Assembly (NCBI GenBank): GCA_022113835.1
Contig: JAILWY010000001.1
Location: forward strand, 1,736,001-1,800,000
Direction of reading: 5' to 3'
Source: Atopsyche davidsoni
Taxonomy: Eukaryota; Arthropoda; Insecta; Trichoptera; Hydrobiosidae
DNA length: 64,000 nt
In this document: positions 33,766-45,022 of the stretch, one piece after another
Numbering within the stretch: the stretch's first letter is position 1
How the letters are laid out: each line of letters starts with the position of its first letter
Notes under the pieces: generated by a model
Seen by the model: the letters and a program-made list of their open reading frames with translations, nothing else
The model's database searches: none
What the model was told of the DNA's origin: nothing
Program-made: the position numbers and the translations under genes

Positions 33766-36700
33766 TATTTGAAAAAAACTTTTTATAAGGTTTTTGTTTT
33801 TATTATTTAACAATTTGCCCTATATTTAATTTAATTGTAGAAACATCTTGAGGGTTTCTTATATTTACAAAGGTAGTCTTATCCGCTAGGCTCAATCCAC
33901 TTTTCTCAATAAGGCTTTCATTCACTTCAAAAGAAGACCTTCTCTTCTATTAGCGTCTCTCTGACGTGAATCTATCAAAGAAATCATTCCGAAATTTCTC
34001 AAAATACCAGTGGTTTGAGACACGCTCCTTTAATTAATATGAAGCTCAGAAATTCACAACTTATCATCAATTTTGGAAAAAAAAGATTATTATTAGTTTA
34101 ATTGCTTAATTTTCAACAAAAAATAATAGAACTGTAAAACTTTTATACCTTTCATATGAATAATAAATAAATAAATTGTTCAATATTATATTTTACAAGT
34201 ATTTTATAATTTTACAATATTTTTTTAAATTATAAAGTTATAAGACCATAAAACTATATAAACGGAATTATGTATAAAAATCAAGTATACGTTCAACAAA
34301 AATATTTTAGCTTATGGGTAAAATTAATTAAATAACCCTATATGAATCCTCCAGTAATAAAAACTATTTTATCCTTCACAATAACTGAAAACTTATTCAT
34401 TGTGTTATTATTAGGAGTTATTAAATACTTTAATAGTTTATTTTTATATAAACAAATAAAAAATTCTTCTACAGTTTGTATTAAAATGATTAATACCTTC
34501 TGAGCATCAAATTCTAAAATATATCTCAATTTACATTATTATGATTGTTTTTGTATAAAATGATAAAAATAAATCATTTTTAGTAGTACTAATGAAAATT
34601 AACATAAAACAGACAATCAGTGACATTTAAAAACTACAACAGAGAGGGTTCAACAATGATGGGTCTCGTTAACCTCGGCTCGGAGGCTCTGGATGACCGA
34701 AACCCGGGAGGCTCCGACCGGAAGGTCTGAATCCTGGAACTGGAAGACACGAGGAATGGATAACAAAGCTGGACTGAGATTTTAGGAGAATGACAAAAAG
34801 GACTCTAGAAAATTTTTCTCGAGGATAGGGCTTCCAAATCGTGGCACGCGCCGTTTTAAGGGGGTTGTCATTTATCTGGCGAGGGGATCACTGAAAGTGC
34901 ACGAAACATTTGATACAAATAATAATAATTTCATATCACTTTTAAATAAGTTTTTGTAAGTACATTATTTCGTGATATTTCATCTAATAAATAAATTAAT
35001 TGAAGTAAAACCCTGAAATGGTAATCTATTAGAGTAGTAACATTTTCAAGTTTTGCTGCATATTAAAATATTTTTAGCATCAAATTTCAAACAACTACAA
35101 AAAAATCAATATATCAGTAAAATATACAGCAAAAATAATAGAAAATTCTATTGTAAAATTTTTCGAATTTTTGGCATGAAATAAAAAATAAAATGTGAAT
35201 ATTATGGAAAGCCATACAGTGTTTTATTGCTTGTATACTACATTACTATCATTTTTATATTACTATAGTTACATATTATATTATTTCATATTACAACTCA
35301 ATGTTCTGGTTTTTTTTTGATAACGCCTTCAGGATTGGTGGGTCACTTTGTATCTGAAATAATCAGCTCGAAGGTTCTTCCATCTCTGGGGTGAATTCTA
35401 AAGAAATTGGTTGTTACTGGAAACCACGCCAGCCTTGCGCTGAGGACTATTTTTCAAATCGAATTTCAGCGAGTCTCTATATTTTCAGCTTATTGTTTCA
35501 GTTTCCTTTTCACTGTGTTCTTTTGATTTTTTTTCCAAATACACATAAAACTCACAAAAAAGATATGTAAGGTACATACAAAGATTCTCAACAAAAAAAA
35601 CTATCAAATATTTTTCAATGATATAATACGCAATAAAAACTTTTTCAATCTGCCCAAACATTTTTTAACGGTATTTTAATTTATTATTATCATTTGAGAT
35701 TATTTTTTTTATGTAATATCGTTTTTACGCATGTGATTAATAAAATCTTACCTAATCGAATTGAAAACCTGCTATATCATTTTCTAAAGTCCTTTTCGGA
35801 AAAAATCGGATAAAAATTATAATCAATAGTCAAACCCATCACATAGTCCCAAAATTTTATGCATGTGATGGAATATTTTATTTTATGGGAAAATTATAAA
35901 ATATCTATACACTAAAACTATTATATGATATAATTTTACAATATCAAAAATCAGTCTTACATGCATTGAAACGCATTTATATAAATTTATTATTTTTTTT
36001 ATATGTATTCTTTTGTTTCAATAAAGAAGAAAAAACACATTGAAATTCGTTTTTGTTTTAAATAAAGTAGGAATTATACTGTGCGTACAAGTTTAATTTC
36101 GATCAGAATAAAATAAAGCGCTTCTCCTGTCCGAGGCGTCTCCTCTTGTCTCGGGAACTGCTGATCCGAGTTGACGGCAATAATAATTCTCGGGGAATTC
36201 ATTTTTAAAAATAAGCATAAAAAACCTTCGGGATTACAGCGGCCAAGATGGCGGAGTCAAATCTCTCGGAACGCTTGATGGAGGAGCAGACAAATCGTCC
36301 GCGCTGAGGCCACATTGCGGCATTATCGTATTATGTTAATACCCAGTCATCCCAGCGACACATTTATCAAAGATAAATATTATTCTGAGAATGCATAATT
36401 TGATGTGTTCTTCGCCCACCGTAGATTTATTATAATATTAATGAAAAAAGGCGTCAGCGCTTGATGCGAATCTTCGCGCTCGTTTTGCTCGATTTTTTTG
36501 TACTTGGACTAATCCTGCCGCCGTGCTTTTTTAATATCTTAAACATTTATTAGATCAAAAAGGAAAAAAATATTAAATTTGGAGATAAATATATTTATTG
36601 GTATAAGTTCGGTGATGCTTTTGAAGGCGTGAAAGCTCTCTTTTTAAGTAATAAGTTTAGTAGTCTTTGATAATCATTTTGTTTTAATTAACATTGAGAA

Positions 36701-36887
36701 TATGCCTCACTCCAGACGCTGTTCATTTCCGACCTTTGTGATTTTCTGTGGATTTAATTATAAAGTGTGATACTGGTTTTAATTTTTTCACATAGTTAGT
36801 TTGAAGTAAAATGATAAATCACGGATCTATTCAAAAATATTTAAAGTAGTTTATAGTTTCTAAAAAAAAACCAAAAAATATGTTTAT
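33766..36887. other. AT-rich DNA with two GC-rich islands
   Basis: Islands at 34630-34910 and 36110-36330. The second contains CCAAGATGGCGGAG (36242-36255), a good match to a Pho/YY1 site, which also opens a 19-codon frame in Kozak-like context. The rest is AT-rich without features. Confidence 0.35.
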
Positions 36888-37096
36888 ATATCATCAAGAG
36901 GAAGTTGGCAACCGTTTCACTAAGCATCTACGCATGCTGAGCCAGTTTTCGTGGTTTTCTAAGGAGAAAATAGTGTAGTGGGTCCTTCTACATCGCAGTT
37001 TCATATTGAAAGGAAAAGTCTGGATATTCTGCTGCCCAACAAGATAATAATATAATATTTTCCTTACTAAGCTCTGGCGTTTAGATCTGATATTCT
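36888..37096 (+). repeat. Dispersed repeat Z, truncated (Z2)
   Basis: Matches Z1 and Z3 (GAAGTTGGCAACCGTTTCAC, AAGCTCTGGCGTTTAGATCT) and is cut at its right end by the tRNA-like element that follows. Confidence 0.75.
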
Positions 37097-37350
37097 TAAT
37101 ATATGTCTATTTTGTGGATTGAACGTCAATCAAGTGCGTTTTAATTACCTTTACAGGCTTATATTACTTACTAATATTAGGCCTTGTACTAACGAGTTAG
37201 TACAAGGGTCAGTACACCGGCCATGTAAGCCTGGGGATGTGGGTTCAAATCCCACACAAATCACGATGATATTTTTATGAGAATTTCTTTATCTTAATCA
37301 TCTTCTATGTATGAACTAATGTGCCTTATCATATTATTAATAAATCTTAA
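37097..37350 (+). repeat. tRNA-like element, subfamily B (B6)
   Basis: Outer end GATTGAACGTCAATCAAGTG, then a shortened centre, then a tRNA-like unit (GTTAGTACAAGGGTCAGTAC to AAATCAC, ending 37264) with perfect B box and a T5 run. Right end GTGCCTTATCATATTA. The left tRNA-like arm and the acceptor 5' strand are deleted. Confidence 0.8.
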
Positions 37351-37796
37351 GGTCATGTTATTTTTTTTCACACACCAGTGATTTTTTTCACCAATTTTAT
37401 TTATAGTATTATAGAAAGTCGCAATAACTCATAACGCATACGATCATTTCGGCTGTTTTATTTTTTTGACATCTTTATTGTTCCGTTCCGACTGGCGGAG
37501 TTCTCGACTGAGCAGCCGTCGATAAATCACCCGGCGCGGTTAATGGCGCTGAGGTGCTCCTCCAGGCCGAGCTGGTCAAGATTTACGTCTCGGTCTTTGA
37601 AGAGGAGACGAGGGCATCTGGCTGCTGCGGTTGATTTACAATCTCCCGAGCCATGTGGGGGACAACACGCCACGTGACCTGCCGCTACTGCAAGCTACCG
37701 GAAATAACGAAATATTTCCCGGATGTCTATTTTTTTTATTAAAAATTTTTTCTAGTAAACTATACTTTTTCTAGTAATATTGCTGATAGTAATCAA
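37351..37796. other. GC-rich island 37490-37720
   Basis: CpG-rich block of about 230 bp. A 40-codon frame (DKSPGAVNGAEVLLQAEL onward) preceded by a possible acceptor (CGACTGAGCAG) is open but lacks a donor. An exon, a regulatory island or chance are all possible. Confidence 0.3.
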
Positions 37797-37873
37797 TTAA
37801 TATTTTTGACTTGGTGGAATTTTATTTTGATATTTTAAATAAAATACTTGAGTGATTTTTCAATCATTACATA

Positions 37874-38229
37874 CGAGGGTGGTTCAAAATTTAAAAAGTC
37901 AGTGAGTTTTTGAATTTCCCGCGCAGTAACATTAAATGCAGCACTGTTCCCGTCAACTATCATCTATTAATAGACTACTGCACAATTTTGGGCAAGCTAC
38001 GCCATTTAGTTTGTTTTGTGTATTTTTGCATGAAAAAACCATAATTGAAACAAGATTAAAGCTTGATAAATACTATGGAGACTCTGCACCATCAATTTCA
38101 ATGGTTATGAAGTGGTTTACTGAGTTTCTTTGTGGTCATACCAGCACAATTGACGCCAAATGTTCAGGTCGCCCAAAAGAGGTCGTCACGCCAGAAATCG
38201 TCGATAAAATCCATGGAATGATATTCTCG
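37874..38229 (+). mobile_element. Internally deleted mariner, 356 bp
   Basis: Begins CGAGGGTGGTTCAAAAT directly after a TA (37872-37873) and ends in CTCG directly before a TA (38230-38231), as for mariner insertions. Only the 5' end and the N-terminal ~100 codons remain; the catalytic part and most of the 3' end are deleted. It is a different mariner lineage from the other three copies (different ends and sequence). Confidence 0.7.
37936..38222 (+). pseudogene. mariner transposase, N-terminal DNA-binding domain only
   Basis: The frame reads IETRLKLDKYYGDSAPS, then MVMKWFTEFLCGHTSTID, then SGRPKEVVTPEIVDKIHGMI. This is the first helix-turn-helix and GRPKEV linker motif typical of the mariner N-terminus (residues about 30-90 of the family). 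After IHGMI the frame runs into the 3' end and then X sequence. The first ~35 residues do not look like transposase, so the true start is uncertain. No catalytic domain. Confidence 0.8.
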
Positions 38230-38418
38230 TATCTATCTCTCTCTCTCTTACAACCGATACCTTTCCCTTAACAATTGTTCACTTTACTGCTCTGCTATTT
38301 TTTGGCGAAACCGGTCACCAATAAAATAAAACATGTAGAAAAATCACTCAAGTATTTTATTTGAAATATCAATATTGCTGAATCACCAGCAAAAGTAACA
38401 AAGAATTTCAATTAAAAA

Positions 38419-38450
38419 AATTGGTATTATCGTTTACGATAATACCAATT
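38419..38450. repeat. Perfect short hairpin
   Basis: AATTGGTATTATCGT and its exact complement ACGATAATACCAATT are separated by TT. It is isolated in AT-rich DNA just right of X6. It lacks a T run after the stem, so it does not look like a terminator. Confidence 0.9.
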
Positions 38451-39185
38451 TACGATAATTTTACGGCAATAGTGGAAAAAAAATTATTACATTAATACAT
38501 TTATATAATATAATACATTATATAATAGACATACACTTTTTTTTCTGCAGAATACAAATTGTCATTTATTCTTACGTGTCTGTAGTCGTCTCGTTACAAA
38601 GCGAAGTGAAAATAAATTGAAAAAAAAACATCTTTTTCAATCGTATTTCCATTTTACTTTACACAAAGTCACTTAACGAGAATTCCGGCAATGAGCATTC
38701 GGGAATGCCGAGGAAATCAGAAAAACATCCCGGAGCTCCGATTCTGCATTCATTTTATTTTTCATTACGGGATATCGATCGCTCGGAGTTCCTCCGCTTG
38801 TTTGAAAGGCCTGCCACTCTTCAAATGTGGATCATTAATTATGTGTGGACCAGAGCATCGCTCTGTGTCTGCTACTGTACGAAACACGCGAACTTTTCTA
38901 CATAAAAAATAATTAATAAAACTTCCTATAATACCATTTCCCTAAGCTTATTTTGGACCATAAGCGAGATACGTGCGTGAAAAATTATACGTGTTTTGAA
39001 TCTTGCTTGATCAAAATTGATTTTTTTGAAATTTCTATAACTTAATAATGCCACGAAAGAATCAGATTTCTTTTCGTTTCACGTATGACAGATTGGTTTA
39101 ATTCATATTGTAAGCCAAATGACTAGGAGATTCCGACAACTTTGCTAGAACTACAGACCCAGGTAAATAGGAAAAGCTTTGTATA
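38451..39185. other. GC-richer island 38670-38905
   Basis: Two plus-strand frames overlap here in different phases (38691-38912 and 38705-38905). No motif or splice sites decide between them. Candidate conserved noncoding DNA or chance. Confidence 0.3.
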
Positions 39186-39681
39186 GGGTGTCCAAAAAGA
39201 GTGAATGTGAATAGTGACCGTTATTGCGATATGTTGTGAAAAATTTTGGGGCCAAACATGCATGAGTTTCAAGGTTTTAACTCATGAACGCGGTTCCAAC
39301 AACTTGCCATACATCCAATCAATCAATTGAAGCTGTTATCGAATTATTCCCTAATAAGGTCATTTCACGTAGAGGTAACGTCAACTGACCTCTTAGAAGC
39401 CCCGACCTTAGCCCTCTTGACTATTTTGTATGGGGATACCTTCAAAGTAGGGTTTGTGAGAATAATCCGATGAACCTAACGGAATTGAAACAAAACATCA
39501 GGTCAGAAATGGCAGCAATATGCTTTGTTCCAGATTAGAAGAGTGCCATTTGGATAACATAACCTTTTTGAAATAATTTTACATTTTGTATTCTTATAAT
39601 CAACAATAAAAAAAATACTTGATTACTAGTAGTTTATGTTTTAATTAACTAACAAATACCCGATCCTTTTTTTGGACACCC
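39186..39681 (+). mobile_element. Tc1/mariner-type element remnant with GGGTGTCC ends
   Basis: Left end GGGTGTCCAAAAAGAGTG follows a TA; right end CCTTTTTTTGGACACCC is its inverted partner (GGGTGTCCAAAAA). The 496-bp length implies that most of the transposase is deleted. The right-hand TA is not evident; the flank there reads TGTTTAATA. Confidence 0.8.
39255..39535 (+). pseudogene. Tc1-like transposase, C-terminal remnant
   Basis: Reads VISRRGNVN, a stop where W is expected, PLRSPDLSPLDYFVWGYLQS, then NNPMNLTELKQNIRSEMAAI. RSPDLSPLDYFVWGYL is the third-aspartate block of the DDD/DDE catalytic domain in this transposase group. The first two catalytic residues and the DNA-binding domain are lost. 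Dead copy. Confidence 0.85.
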
Positions 39682-42581
39682 TGTTTAATACTTGTTACTT
39701 TGATCAAAGTACATTTTCATATATTCACAGTTAACTTATCCTCAACATTTTTTTATAATCTGATAAATCTGATATTGGTGCGCTCAAATATCTGATCAAC
39801 AGATTTTGAAATAGCATCTAATTAATTTTTTTTTCTATGAAATCAATAACGTGTTGTTTGCTTTATGACAGACTGCAGGTCGTTAGCAGAATTTTTAGAT
39901 TTATTGTTTATTATTTATTTTTTTGGACGGCTGCCACAATTCTGTACAACATCAACAGAAAAACTATGCAGAGAGTCGCCCGTCAGACGTGACGGATGGG
40001 GCCGAAGTATGACTTGTATTGAAAAATTATTGCTTCTGTATTATGATCGATATCATCAATACAAAAGCAACTTTTCGTAACTCGAAACTTATATTAAAAA
40101 TATACTACACAAAAGAAACCACCAGAAAAATTCATATACGCAAGCTAAACGTTATGGTGTGGGTTTTTTAACACTTGATTTTTTGCGATCCAAAGAAAGT
40201 TTCATAATAAGTTTGTGAAATATAAACTCTGCTTGTAGTAAATTTGAAAAAATAAAAAAACACTATGTGTTTTTAATTTGCTGCTTTATGCTCGTGAACA
40301 TCTGAATTTAATATTGTATGAGCGAATCGAAGAACGCCAAAAGATCGACATATGTAATGTATTTGGAAATTCTTAGTTCTTTTTTCATTGTTATTAGTAG
40401 GTCGTGGTAGGGAGGTAGTTATTGGAGGCTTTACATTCAGGGATGATGGTTTCCAACCTTCAATAGGAGAAGACACACTAACGAGGGGAAAATGGGCATT
40501 TTCATTTAATGTCACAAGGAAAAAAACGTTACATAATTTTCTTTCAAAACTGGATTGTGTTCGCATGTTTGAATACTTTTATATAAAATAAAAAAGTAAA
40601 TTATTATAAATTTATTCAATTTTCTTATAAAATAATTTATACATAATCCTTTTCATTTTAATAATAAAACACTGAAAACAAATTATTCAACCTATATATC
40701 CATAATTATATATTGTATATATTTTATTAAAGTTATCGTTTATCTTCATATCATTACATATTAGAAAAAACCTTAGTTCAAAAAAAGTCTGAAGAATAAA
40801 AGTATTTTTTTATTATTTTATCTTACGTTTTTTTTATAAAAAGAAACGGAGTAAGCAATTTATTTTCCGATCCTTTTTAATTTTCAGCTTTCTTCGGAAG
40901 CCGATCATCCAGAAAATATATTTTTCCAGTCCTCTGACTCTGAAATAAAACCGATTATGTAAGTTACACATAAACAAGATTCAATGAAGCCAACTGGTAA
41001 AACTGTTAGTGGATACAATTTAATATAAATAGTAACACGATCTGTTTAGTCATGTCAAAATCAAAAGTAAAAGTAAATATGTTATATTTGGCCAATTTAT
41101 TCATGCGAGCACCAAAACTAACCAAAAAATTATTTGGGTTTTTATTTTTAGGGTTTCCTGATTAAATTTTTATCATAAGCTTTTTCAAGCATGAATATAC
41201 AAATTTGCGTTTTTGCTAAAATTATTGCCTAGCATTGGCAGAATATCATATAAATAAAAAAAAAATAATATCAATATATATAAAAAATGATATTGATATC
41301 TTTTGAAGCGTTTTATTACATTTTTATAATACCAAATAGTTTTTAAAGTATATTCATTTCAATTTTTAGGCTGCTTTGTTAATTAATTTTGTAAGTAATT
41401 GGATTATGGTCATTTAAATTTTTCAATAAATTAATACTAATTTAAAATGGGTTTTTGAATTGATTGAATCATGGAAAGGTAAATAAATCTGAATATAAGT
41501 TTGACGGTAACTTTATAGGAATAACAAAGAGCTTTCATGAATGTTATTTTTTTTTTGTGTTTTTTTATATTTAAATTTTAAAATATGATTGTGCCAAAAA
41601 ACATATTTTTTGTTTTCGTAATGTTAAATTCAAAAGAATTAACAGACCGAAGCATCGAGAAGGTTTCAATTATTTTTGTGGAAAAAATAAATCATACGCA
41701 TATTACACGTGCCAGTAAAATATTTTCTCAAACACAGCAACCGAATTCATAGCGCAGATAAATTGTTCGTTTTATTAAAAATGTTTAAAACAACATGAAG
41801 ATATTTTTTTCCTTTGAGATAGAATTCACTTGACCGACTAATATATTTATGATCCTCAAAGCCGACCTTCTACTATACCAAACGGATATCCGCTGAGAAG
41901 ACTTCCAAAGCTCACTCGTAGTACTGAAGTCAAAGCAAAACAGAACCTTCCGCCAGCCCTCAATCATTGCTGGGCACACGCTTAATAAAACATGGTATTC
42001 AAATAAATTATATCAAATATGGATATAAATATATATATATATATATAAAGATTTTTTAAATTTAATCTCTATGCTTAGTACGAATACATGAAATACGGTA
42101 CATTGAGAATCAGTGGTATTGTCATACTAGGAACTGCACACACTGTTTAATTTAAACGTTTCTTTAAGTTTTTTTTTATTGTGCAACGATTGAGTTTTTA
42201 CTTTTGTGTTATATAAAACAATGGAGAAATTTAAAGCATTTTTTTATTATAATAACATAGTTAATTGCCCGAACGCCGCATCCAACAGAAATATTTACAA
42301 GATGGTCTATAAATACATCGCGCTAGCCGCGGACCACACATCTGACCGCTGTTTGCTCCGTGGAAGAAATACAAGAACTAGGCACCTATATTTTCAATAT
42401 AAATATGCTTTGCATAAACTGCTTAAACAACAACTTTAATACAAACACATATAATAATAAACAGAACATCGCATACAATCCCTAAAATAAAAAAAAATAC
42501 TCAAACACCTTTGATTTCAAATAATTTATATACAGATTCCCTGTTTAATATATAAAGCAATTTTTTTAATTTTTATTAATA
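39682..42581. other. AT-rich DNA, two GC-richer patches
   Basis: Patches at 40385-40560 and 41800-41980 each hold opposing open frames without recognised motifs. The first, on the minus strand, has a pyrimidine-rich acceptor-like site (CATTTTCCCCTCGTTAG) before VSSPIEGWKPSSLNVKPP; no donor was found. A (TA)n tract of about 24 bp lies at 42024-42047. Confidence 0.35.
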
Positions 42582-43665
42582 GATCTATAACTTAAAAACT
42601 GAAATTTGACACTGGATGCCAACACTTTCAAATCATTGATATACGTGTCATTTTGAAGCTCTATTTATAAGCTGTCAAAATCAGTCAACAATGTTTGATT
42701 TGCTTGTTTGCGTCATATTTTTTTCAACCGTGGACAATTTTGAAATATTGCGCAAAAAACAGCATTTGCGGGAGTCACTTTTTTGCTAAGAAAACTGCAG
42801 CAGAAAGTCATCGTCTGCTCGTGGAATTGTATGGTAAACACGTTCTTGCGAAAACACAGTGTTTTGAGAGGTTTCAGCGCTTTTTAAGTGGCGATTTTGA
42901 CATCAAAGACAAAAACGGCCTGGACAGCTGAAAAAGTTTTAAGATAAAGAATTGGAAGCGTTACGCGATCAAGACTCGTGTCAATTACAAGAAGAGTTTG
43001 CAGAATCATTGCGCCTGACTCAATCAGCCATTTCCAAGCACCTAAAAGCATTGGAATTCATCCAGAATCAAGGAAATTGGGTGCCATACGAGTTGAACCT
43101 GAGAGACGTGGAAAGCCGATTTTGCAGATCTGAAATGCTGCTCGAGCGTCATAAAAAGAAGTCGTTTTTGCATCGAATTATTATTTGTGACGGAAAATGG
43201 ATACATTAAGACAACCCAAAGAGCAAAAAATCGTATTTGAAGCCCGGCCAACCAGCCAAATTGACACCGAAGAAGAATATTCACGCTGCCAAGATAACGC
43301 TCTGTATTTGGTGGGACCAGAAGGGAGTTGTGTATTATGAGGTTATAAAACCGGGTGAAACCATTACTGGAGAGGTGTACCAACATATCACCAACAATCG
43401 TACCAACACGCCATATTGTCCAGACTTGGCGCCTTTACTTCAGGAATAAGCCTCACTTCAGTCCAAGGCATCAAAAGTTGGCTCGATTCGTTCTTTGGTT
43501 CAAAAAATGACCGGTTTTTTTGGGATGGCATCCACAAATTGCCAAAAAGATGGAGAAATATTGTAGCTTCCGATGGACAATACTTTGTATAACAGATTTG
43601 CAAAAGATTTTCTTAAATAAAAGCTCAAATTTCCTAAAAAAATTCCTGTTTTTAGGGAATAGACC
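42582..43665 (+). mobile_element. mariner element, decayed (copy 2)
   Basis: Left end GATCTATAACTTAAAAACTG follows a TA. The right end, ...CTGTTTTTAGGGAATAGACC, is its diverged inverted partner. Sister of 24446-25610. It has a different set of deletions, so the two copies are independent insertions of one lineage. Confidence 0.85.
42695..43580 (+). pseudogene. mariner transposase pseudogene (copy 2)
   Basis: Broken into three frames. 42695-42931 holds the N-terminal HTH (KKTAAESHRLLVELYGKHV). 42952-43209 holds the second HTH (LRLTQSAISKHLKALEFI), WVPYEL and ICDGKWIH followed by TAA. The frame from 43237 holds KPGQPAKLTPKKNIHAAK, IWWDQKGVVYYEVIKPGET and PYCPDLAP. The second catalytic block (HDNARPH) is deleted between ITNNRTN and TPYCPDLAP. 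It shares with copy 1 the E-to-G change after the first catalytic D and the stop replacing Y after WIH. Confidence 0.9.
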
Positions 43666-44194
43666 CAATAAAATTAAATTTAAAAAATCAATGATATCGT
43701 ATTACATAGAAATACGTACGTTCAGAAAGTAAAGTTGATTATGCTTTGAAACCAAAGACCAAATAAAACTTGTAGTATTTCAAAATTCATCGAGCTAGCA
43801 CTTCTCTGTTACAGTTTGATAATGGTTATTAAAATCCATAAAGTTCCGTACAACTTTGACCCGATCGAAACAATAAATTCCAACTTTTTACACAGAGTGT
43901 TTCGATGGGCTCGGACACACTTTCAATTCCTCCCCACAGCAATGGTTGTCTTTTGTTGGGGATGCTTTCCTTTTATCTTCAAATAGCATCACCGAGTCGT
44001 CATAAAGTACACCGCATTTCGCTACCCCTGTCCAGCAACCCCATGTCTAACAAAACGTTTTTACGGCGTATATTTTATTAGGTTCCATTTTGTGTTTTTT
44101 TTTCATTTTGGTTTCCTTTCTAAAAAAAATAGCATTACTATTGAATTATTTGTAATTTATTTGAATTCTTTCTAATGATAAGGGTAACTTTTTA

Positions 44195-44388
44195 TACTGT
44201 CTTCACTTTGAGTTTATTATAGTTTTTGCATGACTAGTTTCGACATCTGATGATGACCAAGTCTATTGGTCAAAACTAGTCATGCAAAAACTATAATAAA
44301 CTCAAAGTGAAGAAAGTATAAAAAGTTTAAAAAAATGGATCTTTACCAATCAAATACCTTGTCCCTCAATAAGATTATTGAAATTATC
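44195..44388. repeat. Hairpin repeat family H (H2)
   Basis: Nearly perfect inverted repeat: CTTCACTTTGAGTTTATTAT and AGTTTTTGCATGACTAGTTT against AAACTAGTCATGCAAAAACT and ATAATAAACTCAAAGTGAAG. The tip reads CTGATGATGACC...GGTCAAAACTAGTC, which resembles a hammerhead core. The right side continues with the family's outer block (CAAATACCTTGTCCCTCAAT). Confidence 0.85.
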
Positions 44389-44865
44389 TGACGTAAATGT
44401 TTTAGATTTTAACAATTTTTATTATTATATATGGTTTTCTATGATTGTTTATTAGTATAGCATTCATACAACAAATATACAAAGCTACATTCCAATCATC
44501 GTATAAAATAAATATATTGTTTGATTGTTTCCATGTATGTGAGAGATTTCAGAATTTTAATTATGTTCAGTTATTTGTTTGACCGATTAGATCAAAAAAG
44601 TTTTCTATTTGTTAAAATTCAAGATAAATATTATTTTATTTAAACACATGTTTACAAGCTTTAATCAATATTATTAATATATTACCTTTAGCATTTATAT
44701 AATAAAATTTCAACCTTGAAATCTCAATGTTGTTCAAAACCACAAGCATTCAATATTTTTTAAAAATATATTATACATAGCAAAAATTTCATCTCAATTG
44801 TTTATACATCATTTATTGACATTGGTCAAAAATATCAATAAATTTTGGTTAAGTTTTATTATTAG
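44389..44865. other. AT-rich DNA, nothing recognised
   Basis: Low-complexity sequence upstream of a candidate exon. Confidence 0.5.
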
Positions 44866-45022
44866 AAAGTTCCATTGGCACACAAAGAAAGTTTTGAGGA
44901 AGTCAGTCCTACTCTTAGATGTTAGGACTACAATGGAGGTATCCCTACTCCATGGCGTCCCCAGAGCTTTCTGTCAGAAAGTAGTAAATAAGATCGGGCA
45001 CGTACTGGTAGAGGAAGCAACG
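44866..45022 (+). CDS. Candidate host exon, unknown protein
   Basis: An acceptor-like TTTTATTATTAG precedes a 157-nt open segment reading FHWHTKKVLRKSVLLLDVRT, MEVSLLHGVPRAFCQKVVNK and IGHVLVEEAT. It is followed by a good donor (ACG|GTGAGC). The frame enters in phase 2 and leaves at a codon boundary. Its composition is markedly less AT-rich than the flanks. I do not recognise the protein, and alternating basic and hydrophobic residues alone prove nothing. A transposon fragment remains possible. Confidence 0.3.

Larger units (their letters stand above)
37797..38386. repeat. Foldback element X containing a mariner remnant (X6)
   Basis: The left arm (TATTTTTGACTTGGTGGAAT to ATACTTGAGTGATTTTTC) and right arm (GGCGAAACCGGTCACCAATA to TCACTCAAGTATTTTATTTG) are in place. 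The inner block with CTCTCTCTCTCT...ACAATTGTT matches X3. Between them sits a 356-bp mariner derivative, so the mariner inserted into an existing X element. Confidence 0.8.
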
